From Pigmentiphaga sp. NML030171 (GTDB lineage: Bacteria; Pseudomonadota; Gammaproteobacteria; Burkholderiales; Burkholderiaceae_B): a DNA stretch of 64,000 nucleotides. The stretch spans positions 62,001-126,000 of the forward strand of contig NZ_NINX01000025.1 in NCBI RefSeq assembly GCF_002188635.1. Reading direction: 5' to 3'. Below the pieces are notes generated by a model. The model was not told the origin of the DNA. It did no database searches and worked only from the letters and a program-made list of their open reading frames with translations. Positions 7,786-16,667 of the stretch are shown piece by piece. Numbering within the stretch: position 1 is the first letter of the stretch; every line of letters starts with the position of its first letter. The translations under genes and the position numbers were made by a program.

Positions 7786-9735
7786 CTAGCGCGCCACGTG
7801 CAGGAAATGCCGGTGGCGCTCGTACTGGTCCAGGATGTCGCCGATCACGGCGTCGCGGCTCCACCCCATGATGTCGTAGTCCTGGCCGCCCTCGCGCAGG
7901 TGGACCTCGGCCCGGAAGTACTTGCGCCCTTCTTCGTCGCGCACCTCGGCGGCGGTCAGGCCGGGACGCACGAAGGACTCCGGCCGCACGGCGTAGGAAA
8001 AATCCAGGGCCTCCTGGTGCACCACCTCCAGCGCCACCTCGCCTTCCTCGCCGTCGCGCACCCGCGCCTCGTAGCCCAGCTTCTGCAACTCCTCGACCAC
8101 CGCCTCCATGGCCGGCCGCACCACGTCCGACAGGAAACGCAGCACATGGGCGCGGCGCGGCATCATGACCATGTTGCGCAGCCGCGATTCCCACGGCTCG
8201 CCGCCACCCGCCGGCCGTGAAAGCGCCAGCGACTGATGGTGGATGCGGCGCTTGGTGGCATCGAGCTTCAAGGCCTTGAACAACCCCCATACCGAGGCCA
8301 GCAGCACGATGGAGAACGGCAGCGCGCTGGCGATGGTCGCGGTCTGCAGCGCCTGCAGCCCGTCGGCCAGCAGCAGCGCCACGGCCACCACGCCGGTCAG
8401 CACCGACCAGAAGATGCGCTGCCACACCGGCGTGGACTCGGCGCCGCCCGAGGCCAGCAGGTCCACCACCAGGGCCCCCGAATCGGCCGAGGTCACGAAG
8501 AACACCACCACCATCGCGATGGCCAGCATGGAGATCGCGTGGCCCCAGGGATAGTGTTCAAGGAAGGCGAAGAGCGCCAGCGAACTGTCCGCCTTGACGG
8601 TGTCGGCCAGGCTGTCCAGGTGTTCGAACAGCACGAGATGGATGGCCGAGCCGCCGAACACCGTCATCCACAGGAAGGTGAAGCCGGTGGGCACCAGCAG
8701 CACGCCCATCACGAATTCGCGTATGGTCCTGCCGCGCGAGATGCGGGCGATGAACAGGCCCACGAACGGCGACCAGGCGATCCACCAGCCCCAGTAGAAC
8801 AGCGTCCAGCCGCCTATCCAGTCCGTGGGGCGGTAGGCGTACAGGTTGAAGGTCTTGGCGACGATGTCCGACAGATAGGCGCCGGTGTTCTGCAGGAAGC
8901 TCTGGAACAGGAAGATGGTCGGTCCGACGGCCAGCACGAACAGCAGCAGGATCACGGCCAGGTACAGGTTGAGCTCGGACAGGATGCGGATGCCGCGATC
9001 CAGCCCGCTGGCCACCGACAGGGTGGCCAGGCCGCATGCGATGGCGATCAGAATGATCTGGGTGGCCGTGCCGATGGGCGTGCCGAACAGATGGTGCAGG
9101 CCGCTGTTGATCTGCGCCACCCCCAGCCCGAGCGAGGTCGCGACGCCGAACACGGTGCTGATGATGGCGAAGATGTCCACCGCGTTGCCCAGCGGACCGT
9201 GGATGCGGTCGCCGATGAAGGGGTACAGCGCGGACCGCAGCGTAAGCGGCAGGTTGTGGCGGTAGCTGAAATAGGCCAGGACCAGCGCCACCACCGCGTA
9301 CAGCGACCAGGCATGGAGTCCCCAGTGGAAGAAGGTGATCTTCATGGCCTCGCGGGCCGCCGCCACCGTGCCCGCCTCGCCCACCGGCGGCGCCACCAGG
9401 TGCATGACGGGCTCGGCCACGCCGAAGAACATCAGGCCTATGCCCATGCCGGCCGAGAACAGCATCGCGAACCAGGTGAAGTTCCGGTAGTCGGGTTCGC
9501 TGTGGTCGGGACCGAGCTTGATGTTGCCGTAGCGGCTCACGGCCATGAACACGACCGACAGCAGGATGATGGCCACCGCCAGGATGTAGAACCAGCTCGC
9601 GTTGGTCAGTATCCACCGCTGTATCGTGTCGAAGACGTCCCCGACGATGCGCGGGGCGGAGACGGCGCAGACCACCAGCGCTAGGATGAAAGCGGCCGCG
9701 GTGAAGAACACTGGGCGATCTATCGTTGTTTTCAT
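7786..9735 (-). CDS. betT: BCCT-family choline/betaine transporter (BetT-like)
   Basis: A 649-residue secondary transporter of the betaine/carnitine/choline family with about 12 membrane helices. Signature pieces include AGMGIGLMFFGVAEP (95-109) and FYWGWWIAWSPFVG (about 315-328). A long acidic cytosolic tail of some 130 residues follows the last helix, as in BetT, where the tail tunes activity to osmolarity. ATG 9735 is chosen over an upstream in-frame ATG because GGGGAG lies 5 bp before it. No betaine-synthesis genes are close. Substrate choline rather than betaine is inferred from the long tail. Confidence 0.85.
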   Translation of the reverse strand: MKTTIDRPVFFTAAAFILALVVCAVSAPRIVGDVFDTIQRWILTNASWFYILAVAIILLSVVFMAVSRYGNIKLGPDHSEPDYRNFTWFAMLFSAGMGIGLMFFGVAEPVMHLVAPPVGEAGTVAAAREAMKITFFHWGLHAWSLYAVVALVLAYFSYRHNLPLTLRSALYPFIGDRIHGPLGNAVDIFAIISTVFGVATSLGLGVAQINSGLHHLFGTPIGTATQIILIAIACGLATLSVASGLDRGIRILSELNLYLAVILLLFVLAVGPTIFLFQSFLQNTGAYLSDIVAKTFNLYAYRPTDWIGGWTLFYWGWWIAWSPFVGLFIARISRGRTIREFVMGVLLVPTGFTFLWMTVFGGSAIHLVLFEHLDSLADTVKADSSLALFAFLEHYPWGHAISMLAIAMVVVFFVTSADSGALVVDLLASGGAESTPVWQRIFWSVLTGVVAVALLLADGLQALQTATIASALPFSIVLLASVWGLFKALKLDATKRRIHHQSLALSRPAGGGEPWESRLRNMVMMPRRAHVLRFLSDVVRPAMEAVVEELQKLGYEARVRDGEEGEVALEVVHQEALDFSYAVRPESFVRPGLTAAEVRDEEGRKYFRAEVHLREGGQDYDIMGWSRDAVIGDILDQYERHRHFLHVAR

Positions 9736-9840
9736 GAGGACTCCCCGTTGAACATGCATGCGCGCGCCAGGAACGCGCGCGGCGGGTATCGCCTGCCCCG
9801 CATTTTTTCACCCCTGGCCCCTTCCAGGCAAACGCCGTGC

Positions 9841-9855
9841 GTTAACCAGTTAACC
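9841..9855. promoter_or_regulatory. Double GTTAAC motif upstream of a bug gene
   Basis: GTTAAC occurs at 9841-9846 and 9849-9854, forming GTTAACCAGTTAACC. It sits in the 173-bp divergent region between betT and the bug gene, 55 bp before the bug ATG. The same hexamer pair occurs before another bug gene at 59561-59577. Confidence 0.4.
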
Positions 9856-9908
9856 GACAGCCCCGCGGTCCCCCCGCAGAATGGCGTCATTCAAGGTGGA
9901 GACTTGCG

Positions 9909-10877
9909 ATGACTATCCTGCGTACCGCACTGGCCGCGCTGCTGGCCCTGGCCGCGACGCCCCCGGCCGCGGCGGCCGATTTCCCGGCCCACCCCATCAA
10001 TCTGATCGTTCCTTTCGCCGCGGGCGGCACCACCGACCTGCTGGCCCGCACCGTGGCCGGCGGCATGAGCCGGCAACTGGGCCAGGCGGTGGTCGTCATC
10101 AACCGCCCGGGCGCCGGCACGGTGGTGGCCGCGCAATCGGTGGCCAAGGCGCCGGCCGACGGCTACACGCTGCTGGTTGCCAGCAACGCCACCCTGGCGA
10201 TCAATCCCCTGCTGATGAAGGACGTGGGCTACTCGCCCACCGACTCCTTCGGCCACGTCTCGCTGCTGGGCACCGTGCCCAACGTGGTGGTCGCCCGCCC
10301 CGATGCCCCGTGGACCACCCTGGTCCAGGCGCTGGACCAGGCGCGCGAGCGCCCCAAGGGCCTGGCCTATGGCTCCATGGGCGCCGGCACCTCGAACCAC
10401 ATCGGCATGGAGCTGGTGGGCCTGCAACGGTCGGCCACCCTGCTGCACGTGCCCTACAAGGGCAGCGCGCCGGCGCTGGTGGACCTGATGGGCGGCAACG
10501 TCGACGTGGTGGTGGACACGCTGGCCGCCACGCTGCCGCAGGTGCGCGCCGGCAAGCTCAAGGCCCTTGCCATCCTGAGCGCCAAACGATCGCCGCTGGC
10601 GCCCGAGATCGGCACCGCGCAGGAGCAGGGCGCGGGCGAGGTCGACCTGTATTCGTGGTTCGGCATCGTCGCGCCCGCCGGCACGCCGGCTCCGGTAGTC
10701 GAGCGCCTGAACGCCGCCGTGCGCGCGGCGCTGGCCGATCCCGGCGTCGCGGCGACCCTGAAGCAGGCCGCCATCGAGCCCGCGGGCTCGACACCGGCCC
10801 GGTTCGCCGAGTTCGCCGCGCGCCAGCGCGAGCTGTATGCCCGTATCATCGAACGCACCCGGATCACGCTCAACTGA
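9909..10877 (+). CDS. Bug/TctC periplasmic solute-binding protein 1
   Basis: A 322-residue exported protein. The signal peptide ends near residue 23 (AAAADFP). Family marks follow: INLIVPFAAGGTTDLLAR, the VINRPGAGT ligand-loop segment, GYTLLVAS, HVPYKGSAPAL and VAPAGTPAPVVERLN. Bug proteins bind small carboxylates or amides and normally feed a tripartite tricarboxylate transporter, but no TctA/TctB genes are near. It is followed 8 bp later by a Rid-family gene. The ligand is unknown. Divergent from betT, with a double GTTAAC motif between them. Confidence 0.88.
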   Translation: MTILRTALAALLALAATPPAAAADFPAHPINLIVPFAAGGTTDLLARTVAGGMSRQLGQAVVVINRPGAGTVVAAQSVAKAPADGYTLLVASNATLAINPLLMKDVGYSPTDSFGHVSLLGTVPNVVVARPDAPWTTLVQALDQARERPKGLAYGSMGAGTSNHIGMELVGLQRSATLLHVPYKGSAPALVDLMGGNVDVVVDTLAATLPQVRAGKLKALAILSAKRSPLAPEIGTAQEQGAGEVDLYSWFGIVAPAGTPAPVVERLNAAVRAALADPGVAATLKQAAIEPAGSTPARFAEFAARQRELYARIIERTRITLN

Positions 10878-10885
10878 CGCCCGCC

Positions 10886-11308
10886 ATGCACCCCTACGTC
10901 TCGTTCATCAATCCCGACCGCCTGCCCGCCCCGAACGGCTTCACCCACGTCGCCATCGCCCCGGTGGACCGGCTGATCGTCGTCTCGGGCCAGGTGGCCT
11001 ACGCGCCCGACGGCAGCATCGTCGGCAAGGGCGACCTGGCCGCCCAGACCCGGCAGGTGTTCGAGAACCTGGCGACGGCGCTCGAGGCCGCCGGTTCGGC
11101 GCTGGCCTATGCGGTCAAGCTCAACTACTTCGTGCGCGACCTGACCGAGGAAGCGGTGGCGACCATACGGCGCGTGCGCGCACCGTACCTGGACGCGGAC
11201 CGGCCGCCGGCCAGCACGCTGGTGGGCGTAGCCGCGCTGGCCAAGCCCGACCTGCTGCTGGAGGTCGAGTGCCTGGCGCTGCTGCCGCCTCAGTACCCGT
11301 CCGAATAA
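10886..11308 (+). CDS. Rid-family protein lacking the RidA arginine
   Basis: A 140-residue protein of the YjgF/YER057c/UK114 family. It shows LIVVSGQVA, QTRQVFENLATALEAAG, VKLNYFVRD and LLLEVECLAL. In RidA the enamine/imine deaminase arginine sits in a PARS motif. Here the aligned segment reads PASTLVGV, so that arginine appears to be serine. It may therefore belong to a Rid subgroup with a different catabolic role. It follows the bug gene by 8 bp and its last 19 bp overlap the convergent Crp-family gene. Confidence 0.85.
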   Translation: MHPYVSFINPDRLPAPNGFTHVAIAPVDRLIVVSGQVAYAPDGSIVGKGDLAAQTRQVFENLATALEAAGSALAYAVKLNYFVRDLTEEAVATIRRVRAPYLDADRPPASTLVGVAALAKPDLLLEVECLALLPPQYPSE

Positions 11309-11973
11309 AGCCGGGCCAGCCTGGCCACGTCGGGCACGCGCAGCCCGCCGCGCCTGCGCAGCACCAGGCCCGCGCGCTCCAGGGCGGCCAGCCGCAGGCT
11401 GGCCCAGGTGCGGCTGATGCCTGCCATCTTGGCCAGGTCCGCGCGCGTCACGCCCGCTATCTCGGCGCCATGCCCGTCGTAGCCGGGGTCGGCCAGCGCC
11501 AGATCGTGCAGGATGCGCGCCAGTTTCGCCGTGGCCGAATCCAGCACCCTGGGGCCGGCTCGCGCGATGCTGTGGGTCGCCAGCATGGCGGCCACGCGCG
11601 CCACGTTGATGGCGAAAACGGGCACGGCTTCCATCAGCGCAAGCAGGTCTGCCCGCTCCATGGCCAGCAACGACGCCGGCTCCAGCGCCTCGCACGAGAT
11701 CGCGCGGGGCTGGTCCAGCAGCGTGCTCAGCAGCCCCAGGGTCTGCCCGGACGTCCAGACGGCGGTCGTGAACTCCTCGCCCGACGGCGCCAAATGATAG
11801 GTGCGCAACCGGCCCGCCCGTATCACCCACAGGCGCGGGCTGGGGTCCCCCTGCGCGAACAGGCCCTGGCCGCGCGCCAGTTCGCGTGCCGTCATGCGGT
11901 CGAGCACGGCCCGCGCCTGCGTATCGGACAGGCGCTCGAACAACAGCGAAAAGGCGGTATGGGGCAATGCCAT
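11290..11973 (-). CDS. Crp/Fnr-family transcriptional regulator
   Basis: A 227-residue regulator. The N-terminal cNMP-binding beta-roll (about 20-115) has a recognisable FAQGDPSPRLWVIRAGRL start. A dimer helix (about 118-140) and a C-terminal winged helix-turn-helix follow (GVTRADLAKMAGISRTWASLRLAAL, about 168-192). No N-terminal cysteines for an Fnr iron-sulfur cluster are seen, so it is not an oxygen sensor of the Fnr type. It lies divergent from cyclopropane-fatty-acid synthase (112 bp between starts), a possible target. Confidence 0.85.
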   Translation of the reverse strand: MALPHTAFSLLFERLSDTQARAVLDRMTARELARGQGLFAQGDPSPRLWVIRAGRLRTYHLAPSGEEFTTAVWTSGQTLGLLSTLLDQPRAISCEALEPASLLAMERADLLALMEAVPVFAINVARVAAMLATHSIARAGPRVLDSATAKLARILHDLALADPGYDGHGAEIAGVTRADLAKMAGISRTWASLRLAALERAGLVLRRRGGLRVPDVARLARLYSDGY

Positions 11974-12085
11974 GGCGCATTCTTCTTGCCGCCTGCGGAA
12001 AAATCAACCGCACCCGGTTCCCGGGGATTCATTACACTGGCCGCGTAGCAGCACCCTGTCCTGTCGACCCATCGCGGAAACCACG

Positions 12086-13363
12086 ATGCTTCAAACGTAC
12101 GCGGAACGCTTGCTTGCCAATACCCTGAAAGACCTGGTCCGGCGCGGCACGCTGGATGTCACCCTGCCCGGCGGCCGCCGCCTGGCCTTCGGCGACGGCA
12201 CCTTGCCGCGCGCCGCCATCCGCTTCACCGACACCCGCGCCGTGCTGGCGCTGCTGATGGACCCCGACCTGCGCCTGGGCGAGCTGTTCATGGACCAGCG
12301 GCTGGTGGTCGACGAAGGCAGTATCTACGACGTGCTGGAACTGCTGCTGCGCGATGCCGACGCGGTGCGGCCCGGCGTCATGGTGCGCGTGCTGGACGCG
12401 ATGCGCATGTCGATACGGCGCTTCCTGCAGAACAACCGCCCGGGCCGCGCGCGCGCCAACGTCGCCCACCACTACGACCTGGACGACCGCCTGTACTCGC
12501 TGTTCCTGGACGAGCAGCGACAGTATTCCTGCGCCTATTTCGAGCACCCCGGGCAAGACCTGGAATCGGCCCAGCGGGCCAAGCAGCGCCACATCGCGGC
12601 CAAGCTGCTGGTCGAGCCCGGCCACCGCGTGCTCGACATCGGCTGCGGCTGGGGCGGCCTGACGCGCTACCTGGTCGAGGTCGCCGGCGCCGGGCACGCC
12701 ACCGGCATCACGCTGTCCGAGGAACAACTGAAGGGCGCGCGCGAACTGGCCGCCCGCACCGCCCATCCCCAGGCCTACGACTACCGCCTGGAGGACTACC
12801 GCGCGACGCCCGGCCGCTTCGACCGTATCGTGTCGGTGGGCATGTTCGAGCACGTGGGCGTGGGCTATCACGACGCCTTCTTCCGCAAATGCCACGAACT
12901 GCTGACGGACGACGGCGTGATGCTGTTGCATTTCATCGGCAACTCCGACGTCCCGGACTTCAACAATCCGTGGATAGAGAAGTACATCTTTCCCGGCGGC
13001 CACATCCCGTCGCTGTCGGAATTCACGCCCGCCATCGAACGCTCGGGCCTGGTCGTCACCGACATCGAGGTGCTGCGCCTGCACTACGCCAGCACGCTGC
13101 GCATCTGGCGCGAGCGCTTCCTGGCGCGCCGGGCCGAGGCCGTGGCGCTGTACGACGAACGCTTCGCCCGCATGTGGGAGTACTACCTGTCGATGTCGGA
13201 GACGGCGTTCCGCTACCAGGACATCGCCATCTTCCAGGTGCAACTGGCCAGGCGCCAGGAAAGCGTGCCGCTGACGCGGGACTACGTGGGCGAGCGGGAA
13301 GCCCGGCTGCGGGAAGCCGAGGCGCGCGCGGTCCTGCCGGGCCTCACGCCTTCAGGAACATGA
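12086..13363 (+). CDS. cfa: Cyclopropane-fatty-acyl-phospholipid synthase
   Basis: A 425-residue SAM-dependent methyltransferase that adds a methylene group across cis double bonds of membrane phospholipid acyl chains. The N-terminal lipid-binding domain (1-120) is followed by HHYDLDDRLYSLFLDE, the SAM motif VLDIGCGWGG (182-191), GITLSEEQ, SVGMFEHVG and a C-terminal FIFPGGHIPS-like stretch (YIFPGGHIPS). All are family hallmarks. ATG 12086 gives the usual length. It is preceded by a divergent Crp/Fnr-type regulator. Its last 20 bp overlap the TSUP gene on the other strand. Confidence 0.92.
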   Translation: MLQTYAERLLANTLKDLVRRGTLDVTLPGGRRLAFGDGTLPRAAIRFTDTRAVLALLMDPDLRLGELFMDQRLVVDEGSIYDVLELLLRDADAVRPGVMVRVLDAMRMSIRRFLQNNRPGRARANVAHHYDLDDRLYSLFLDEQRQYSCAYFEHPGQDLESAQRAKQRHIAAKLLVEPGHRVLDIGCGWGGLTRYLVEVAGAGHATGITLSEEQLKGARELAARTAHPQAYDYRLEDYRATPGRFDRIVSVGMFEHVGVGYHDAFFRKCHELLTDDGVMLLHFIGNSDVPDFNNPWIEKYIFPGGHIPSLSEFTPAIERSGLVVTDIEVLRLHYASTLRIWRERFLARRAEAVALYDERFARMWEYYLSMSETAFRYQDIAIFQVQLARRQESVPLTRDYVGEREARLREAEARAVLPGLTPSGT

Positions 13364-14081
13364 ACGCACTCATCGACACGCCCACCAGCACCACGATGGC
13401 CCGCATCACGACGGCGGGCACGCGGCGCGCCAACCGTGCGCCCGCGAATCCGCCCACCGTCGCGCCCACGGCCATCACGCCCGCCTCGCGCCATTGCACG
13501 AGCCCGCCGGCCACGTAGACCACGACGGCCACCACGGTCAGCACGCCGGACAGCAGGTTCTTGAGCCCATTGAGGGCGCTGAAATCGCCGCGCTTGGACA
13601 TCCCGAACAGGGCCAGCAGCATGATGCCCACGCCGCCGTTGAAGTAGCCGCCATACAGGCTGACGGCGAAGAGGCCCGCCGCCGCCGCACCGGAAGACAA
13701 CATCCGCCCGCGCGCCGCCCTCAGCATGATGGGCGCGCACAGGAACAGGGCGGTGGCGAACAGCAGCAGCCAGGGCGCCACGTTCCGGAAGACGGCGCCC
13801 GAGGTCCACAGCAACAGCAGTGCCCCCGCGCTCCCGCCCGCCAGCGCGATGCCCGACAGGCCCGCGAGCGAGCCGGATTCCGACCGCGCGATGTCGCGCC
13901 GCAGCGCCCAGGCGCCGGTCACATAGCCGGGCAGCAGCGCCAGCGTGCCGGTGGCGTTGGCAACCGCCGCGGGCATGCCCACGGAGACCAGGGCCGGGAG
14001 CGTGAGGAAGCTTCCCCCGCCCGCCGCGGCGTTGAGCATGCCCGCGCCGAAGGCGGCCGCCAACAGCAGCAGTTCCGACAT
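13344..14081 (-). CDS. TSUP (TauE/SafE) family anion permease
   Basis: A 245-residue integral membrane protein with about eight hydrophobic helices. The first carries the family signature GMLNAAAGGGSFLTLPAL, and the second half repeats it as LYGGYFNGGVGIMLLALFG, the internal duplication typical of TSUP proteins. Members export or import sulfite, sulfoacetate or other organic anions. It is the last gene of the minus-strand operon starting at 18348, 13 bp after the D-amino-acid dehydrogenase-like gene, so it may export a product of that pathway. Confidence 0.85.
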   Translation of the reverse strand: MSELLLLAAAFGAGMLNAAAGGGSFLTLPALVSVGMPAAVANATGTLALLPGYVTGAWALRRDIARSESGSLAGLSGIALAGGSAGALLLLWTSGAVFRNVAPWLLLFATALFLCAPIMLRAARGRMLSSGAAAAGLFAVSLYGGYFNGGVGIMLLALFGMSKRGDFSALNGLKNLLSGVLTVVAVVVYVAGGLVQWREAGVMAVGATVGGFAGARLARRVPAVVMRAIVVLVGVSMSAFMFLKA

Positions 14082-14094
14082 GTATCCCCCCGGA

Positions 14095-15342
14095 TCACCT
14101 GAGGCGCAGGCTGCGCAGCGGCGCGACGGCGCGCATGTCCACGCGCGGGTCGCGGCCGCTCGCCACGTCGGCGATGATGCGTCCGGTCAGCGCGGCCAGC
14201 GTCACGCCCAGATGGCCATGGCCGTAGGCCAGCAGGACGTGGGGCGCGGCCGGGGCCGTCCCCAGGATGGGACGGCTGTCGGGCACGGAAGGGCGCGGCC
14301 CCACCCATTTCGATACCGGTTCGGCATCCACCCCCTGGACGAAGCGTTCGAGTCCGTCGAACACCGGCGCCGCGCGCACGTGATCGGCCGGAGCATCGGC
14401 GTGCGTGAATTCCGCGACGCTCGCCATCCGGATGCCCGCCGCCATGGGCGTCAGCGCGACCTTGCGTTCCACCATCAGCACCGGCATGCGCAGCGGACTG
14501 CTGCCCGGCGCCAGCATGACGTGATAGCCGCGCTCGGCCACCAGCGGAATGTCCACGCCCAGCCCCCGCGCCAGCCGGTGGGACCAGGCGCCGGCGGCCA
14601 GCACCACGCGGTCGGCGCGCAGGCGCCCGTCCCGGGTCAGCACGCCACCGGCATCGATGCCGGTGGCCTGGGCGCGCACGATGCGCCCGCCCAGCGCCTC
14701 GACCCGGGCGGCCAGGCGCCGGGCCAGCATCAGTGTATCGGTGACGTATCCCATTCCCGGTATCGACATCGCGCCGCCGATGCGATCGGTCAGCGCGGGC
14801 TCCATGGCCCGCGCCTCGTCCACGTCGAGCGGCGTGCACGCGACCCCCAGGCTGCGCCGCAGCTCGTAGGCCCCCTGTGCCGCGCGCAGCGCCGCCTGCG
14901 ACCCGAACACGTGCAGGGCGCCGGACCGGCGCACCAGGTCGTTGCCGCCGATGTCGTCCAGCACGGGCTGCCAGGCCTCCCAGGCCTGCGCCAGCATCGC
15001 GGCCGTGGCATGGGTCCCGACGCGCGCGCGCTCGGCGGTGCCCTGGGCGATGAAGCGTGCGAACCACGGGAGATGCCGGGCGGCATAGCCGGGCCGCACA
15101 ATCAGCGGGCCCCGGGGATCGCGCAGCATCCGGACCGTCTGCCCCAGTATGCCGGGCGTGGCCTGCGGGAAGATGGAAGCGATGGCGATGTGGGCGGCGT
15201 TGCCGAAGCTCGCGCCCTCGCCCACGCCGCCGCGATCGATGACCGTCACGTCGTATCCGTCGCGCTGCAGGGCATGGGCGCAAGCCAGGCCCACCAGCCC
15301 CGCGCCCAGCACCACGATCGAACCGCGTGCCGATGCGCTCAT
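14095..15342 (-). CDS. FAD-dependent oxidoreductase, D-amino-acid dehydrogenase-like
   Basis: A 415-residue DAO-superfamily flavoprotein. The Rossmann motif GAGLVGLACA begins at residue 13, and FGNAAHIAIASIFPQATPG closely fits the DadA group. GHGHLGVTLAALTGRIIADV near the C-terminus closes the FAD site. DadA enzymes oxidise D-amino acids to 2-oxo acids with electrons passed to quinone. The ATG overlaps the M28 peptidase stop by 4 bp. The neighbouring peptidase and the D-glutamate cyclase-like gene at 19531 fit a D-amino-acid theme, but sarcosine, D-hydroxy or other amine substrates remain possible. Confidence 0.85.
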   Translation of the reverse strand: MSASARGSIVVLGAGLVGLACAHALQRDGYDVTVIDRGGVGEGASFGNAAHIAIASIFPQATPGILGQTVRMLRDPRGPLIVRPGYAARHLPWFARFIAQGTAERARVGTHATAAMLAQAWEAWQPVLDDIGGNDLVRRSGALHVFGSQAALRAAQGAYELRRSLGVACTPLDVDEARAMEPALTDRIGGAMSIPGMGYVTDTLMLARRLAARVEALGGRIVRAQATGIDAGGVLTRDGRLRADRVVLAAGAWSHRLARGLGVDIPLVAERGYHVMLAPGSSPLRMPVLMVERKVALTPMAAGIRMASVAEFTHADAPADHVRAAPVFDGLERFVQGVDAEPVSKWVGPRPSVPDSRPILGTAPAAPHVLLAYGHGHLGVTLAALTGRIIADVASGRDPRVDMRAVAPLRSLRLR

Positions 15343-16667
15343 GCGCCGCCTCCGGGCGCCGGTTCGTTGCGCAAGCCGCCCAGGCTGTCCGCGCGCAGCG
15401 CGCGCCACAGCACGCCCGCGGCCAGCACCGTGGCGCCGCGCAGATGGCCCTGGTCCACCAGCGCCCTCGTATCGGCGGGCGTCAGCAGCAGGCGCAGCGC
15501 GCTGTCGGGTTCGTCGAAGCCGGCGATCAGGCGCAGCGCGGGAATGCCCCAGGCGGCGAAGTTCGCGTGGTCGCTATTGGACATGAGCGGCAGATGGACG
15601 CCCAGGTCGCCTCCGGCCAGCGACGCCCCCGACCGGGCGAACCCGCCCAGCCGTTCGAAGCCCGACGTCAGCGCGGTCAGGCGCGGCGATCCCGCCAGCG
15701 AGTCGAGATTGACGTTGAGCGCCATCGCCGCGCGCCGCGCTTGCGGCAGCGCCGCCAGCCACTCGCGCGAGCCGTTCAGCGCCCATTCCTCGGCGCTGAA
15801 CAGGCACACGGTCAGGCCCCGGCGCATGACGTGCATCCGCGGCGCGAACGCCCGGGCCAGCGCCATGGCCGCCGCCACGCCGGTCGCATTGTCCAGGGCG
15901 CTCTCGGCCAGGGGATGGCCGTCGATGTGGGCGGACAGCACCACGCGCTCGTCCGGGTGAGCGGCCTGCCCGGCCGGCAGGTCGAGCACCAGCGTGTCGG
16001 TACGCGCCTGCGGCAGGTCTTCGCCGCCGATGCACAGGCGGACGCGCGCCCCGGGCTGCCGCAGCGCCAGCCCGGCCTCGGCCGAGATGCCCATGGCCGG
16101 GATGCCCGGCCCGCCCCCGCGTCCCGAGGATCCCGACACCGGGCCTATTCCGGCCTCGGGCTGCACCACCAGCAGCGCGGCGGCGCCCGCCTGCTGCGCC
16201 GCGGCCAGCTTGACCCGGCGATGGACCGTCCGGGTGGAAAAGGGGTATTCGTGCTGCACCATCACCGCGTGCCCGCGCACCGCGTCGCCCGCGGCGGTGA
16301 TCATGTCGGGCGTTCCGCGTCCCAGGTCCAGCACGGGCAGTTCGATGCCCTCTTCCGGCGTGAACGCCGTCCCCAGCAGCGGCACGGCCTCCAGTTGCCG
16401 GCCATCGGGCAGGCGCATCAGCACCGCATGGTCGCACCGCCACCCGGCGTAAGGCGTGGACTCGCGCGCGACCGTTCCGAAAACGCTCAATTGCTGTTCG
16501 CACCAATCCTGCGCGGCGCGTTCGCTGGCGGTACCCGCCATGCGTCCGCCATGCCGGCACAGGGCCCGGAAATCGGTCCACAACTCCTCGTCCCGCCGAA
16601 GGCGCGCGGCGACCTCGTCGAAGGCCGCCTGTTCGGCTGCCTGCGCGCCGATGTCGTCGCGCGTCAT
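15339..16667 (-). CDS. M28-family zinc metallopeptidase
   Basis: A 442-residue peptidase. A protease-associated (PA) insert seems to lie at about 130-225, with the repeated alanine- and glycine-rich segment. The M28 metal ligands are in order: SAHIDGH (His, Asp), LDNATGV (Asp), SAEEWAL (catalytic Glu-Glu), NLDSLAG (Asp) and SNSDHANF (His). No signal peptide is visible, so the enzyme should be cytosolic. M28 members are aminopeptidases or carboxypeptidases. Both ends overlap neighbouring operon genes by 4 bp. It may free an amino acid that the adjacent flavoenzyme oxidises. Confidence 0.85.
   Translation of the reverse strand: MTRDDIGAQAAEQAAFDEVAARLRRDEELWTDFRALCRHGGRMAGTASERAAQDWCEQQLSVFGTVARESTPYAGWRCDHAVLMRLPDGRQLEAVPLLGTAFTPEEGIELPVLDLGRGTPDMITAAGDAVRGHAVMVQHEYPFSTRTVHRRVKLAAAQQAGAAALLVVQPEAGIGPVSGSSGRGGGPGIPAMGISAEAGLALRQPGARVRLCIGGEDLPQARTDTLVLDLPAGQAAHPDERVVLSAHIDGHPLAESALDNATGVAAAMALARAFAPRMHVMRRGLTVCLFSAEEWALNGSREWLAALPQARRAAMALNVNLDSLAGSPRLTALTSGFERLGGFARSGASLAGGDLGVHLPLMSNSDHANFAAWGIPALRLIAGFDEPDSALRLLLTPADTRALVDQGHLRGATVLAAGVLWRALRADSLGGLRNEPAPGGGA

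Noticed and set aside
8236-9684. A 482-codon plus-strand frame inside betT
   Set aside because: Antisense of a 12-helix transporter; no folded-protein features and no ribosome-binding site.
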